The notes beneath the pieces were generated by a model. That model made no database searches and had not been told where the DNA came from. It saw nothing but the letters and a program-made list of their open reading frames with translations. A stretch of DNA of 64,000 nt from Odobenus rosmarus divergens (taxonomy: Eukaryota; Chordata; Mammalia; Carnivora; Odobenidae), in the NCBI RefSeq assembly GCF_000321225.1, contig NW_004450276.1, positions 4,327,467 to 4,391,466 of the forward strand, read 5' to 3'. Position numbers and translations under genes: made by a program. The first letter of the stretch is position 1. The number at the start of each line of letters is the position of its first letter. Of the stretch, positions 62,213 through 64,000 are shown piece after piece.

Positions 62213-64000
62213 CCATATACACATATTTAAATAAAATATTATATTTCAGGTGTAATATTTACAGAACATACATTTTACTTCTTTGCCTTCAAAAAGCCTT
62301 AGACCTTTTGATACGATTAAATAATAAATTTTCAAATATAAACATTCCATTATAACTGATCTTCCCCAAATAAAACAATTTGTAATTTTGGTTGGCTAGT
62401 AGGACACCTCCATTATAATTACTTAACAACTGCAATTTAAAAAAGAAAGCATCTTGACAACTATGGAGGAAATGAATAATCTTGAAAAAACTGAAGATAT
62501 TTTTTCTTTCATAACCCAGTTTAAAGCTCTTTTAGAAGAATTGAGCCTCTCTTCTTACTCTCAAAGTTATCAGGGTCTTTTCATTCATTTAAGGACACAC
62601 TGATCCACAAATCCTTTAGTAAATTGGGTCTTCTTACCTTCTCGGCTCTTAAAATGGAAAGCACTTCAAAATTATTCATTTTACAGAGGATAAAAATTGC
62701 TTCTCTTTCCAGCCCAGCTTCCTCAGGTGCTTTGGTTCCCACATATGCATTTGTCCACTCAAGGCTCAACAAAAGGAGAAAGAAATAGAAATCATGACAT
62801 TTTCCCCATAAAATATCTTCTCATAAATCTCTTCCAAGATAGAAAGGGTTATGAAAAATGATGTTCTATTGCTTAATACATACATTGCAAACATACCGTA
62901 TTTGGTATGTTTAAAAAGAAGCAAATATTTACGAATTTTCTGGATATTAGAAGTCACTGATTAGTTAATTGTAAAATATTTCAGAGTGTTTTTTAGAATC
63001 TATGAAAGAAAAACAATTCCTTCAGGGACTTGTGGCTATGGTTTTTTTTTTTTTAATCTATTCAGTCATTTATTCATTAACTTTTTATCCTATACCAATA
63101 TCAGATAAAATAAAATTTTAGCAATACAGAGATGTGTCTCTCGATTTATTTGATAATTTATTTCTAATATAAAATACTAAAAGTCACAGAAAGGACTTCA
63201 ATACATTATTAAAAATTCAAGACATTTACACATGTATGTGTTTAATGAATATCTATTGAGTACCTATTAGGCTAGGATTTATTGGTCTAAGGAAGAGAAA
63301 CCCAACTTAATGTACTTTTATTTTATTCAGTAAAGTGAATCAAAAGTTACCTTACTGTGGAAGGAATAGGAAAGTAGTCAAAATAGTTCTCAAAAATAAT
63401 CTAAATAGAAAAATCTAATTTTTCTATCAAGGTCTCTCTGCCTTTTTAATTTTAAATTATGACCTCAGATTCGATTTTCCACTTTTCTCTCGCATGTTTG
63501 CCTTCAAATTTATACTTTCCTTTGCCTTAATTATTTCTTATTTTCCCTATTACATAATGATTATTTCTATTTAACTTACCCTTCCCTACTACACATAGAA
63601 TATTTCTATTTTTAACTAACACTGGTTAGATACCTTTATAAACATGCCCACATGTTAATTTTTCCAGTTGGATTTTTTTCTAGGAAGTTTAGTTTCTTGG
63701 AAATGTAGGGGATTTTTCTTACACAAGTGCCAAACATCTGCATGATTTAGCACTAAAAGCTTTTTAAAAACTTGATTTTAAAATAAGGAAATCTTAACTG
63801 CATTTCACCCAATTTGATTTAAGAAAGTCACAATCTTCTTTTCTCCCAGAAAAAAAAAAAAAAAAACCACAGAGAGAGAGACTTAATGACATTGCCAATG
63901 TACATTACAGAATCTCCCCATAAGTCTCAGGAATAAAGAGGTGTGTTCCCCTGCGGGAAGCACCACGTTCAGAGGAACAGTTCCTAGGTCAATGGGAACC
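62213..64000. other. Unassigned AT-rich intron sequence
   Basis: No gene was found. A short piece near 63240-63285 resembles an antisense L2 3' end, and a poly-A tract lies at 63850-63866. The two minus-strand open frames near 62.6-62.9 kb lack any family resemblance. Confidence 0.45.

Overview
This is a stretch of mammalian nuclear DNA lying inside one large protein-coding gene. Three short exons on the + strand (28629-28751, 40993-41111, 56625-56724) have consensus splice sites and join in one open frame. Their translation is recognisable as part of the extracellular nidogen-like domain of PLXDC2 (plexin domain-containing 2, TEM7R). Everything else is intron: the end of an upstream intron (1-28628), two complete introns (28752-40992 and 41112-56624) and the start of a downstream intron (56725-64000). 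No other functional gene was found.

The organism is a carnivoran, most likely an arctoid caniform (bear, seal or mustelid lineage). The window carries sixteen copies of the tRNA-derived carnivore SINE, whose head reads like 'gcgcctgggtggctcag' and whose tail is CT-rich plus AATAAA repeats. This head differs from the dog SINEC_Cf and felid versions as I remember them. The species cannot be fixed from the sequence.

Layout. 1-5315: a nearly full-length but dead carnivore L1 on the - strand (ORF2, ORF1, 5' UTR), running off the left edge. 5320-5835: L2 remnant. 6101-6297: SINE. 7340-13450: an old L1 on the + strand used repeatedly as a landing site. It holds a SINE, a PGK1 processed pseudogene, a Tigger-like DNA transposon with its own SINE inside, a short 3'-UTR retrocopy and a further SINE. 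15385-15960: L2. 16466-16803: 3' end of a younger L1. 18260-20150: older L1 fragment. 20181 and 22588: SINEs. 22789-32394: a retroelement-poor block around the first exon. 32395-39800: an apparently full-length old L1MA-type element on the - strand, interrupted by two younger L1 3' ends, one with a tiny terminal inversion. The rest has scattered SINEs (several in pairs or nested), MIR, L2, a MER5A copy at 62006-62204 and a late L1 fragment near 61 kb. A 50-base run of N at 48254-48303 lies inside a SINE and looks like an unclosed overlap rather than missing sequence.

I looked for an undescribed system and did not find one. The noteworthy points concern retroelement history (nested insertions with readable target-site duplications, an orphan 3'-UTR retrocopy, a micro-inversion), one assembly artefact, and possible RNA-level effects of inverted SINE pairs in PLXDC2 pre-mRNA. 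Family names for repeats rest on recall of consensus sequences and were not checked against a library.
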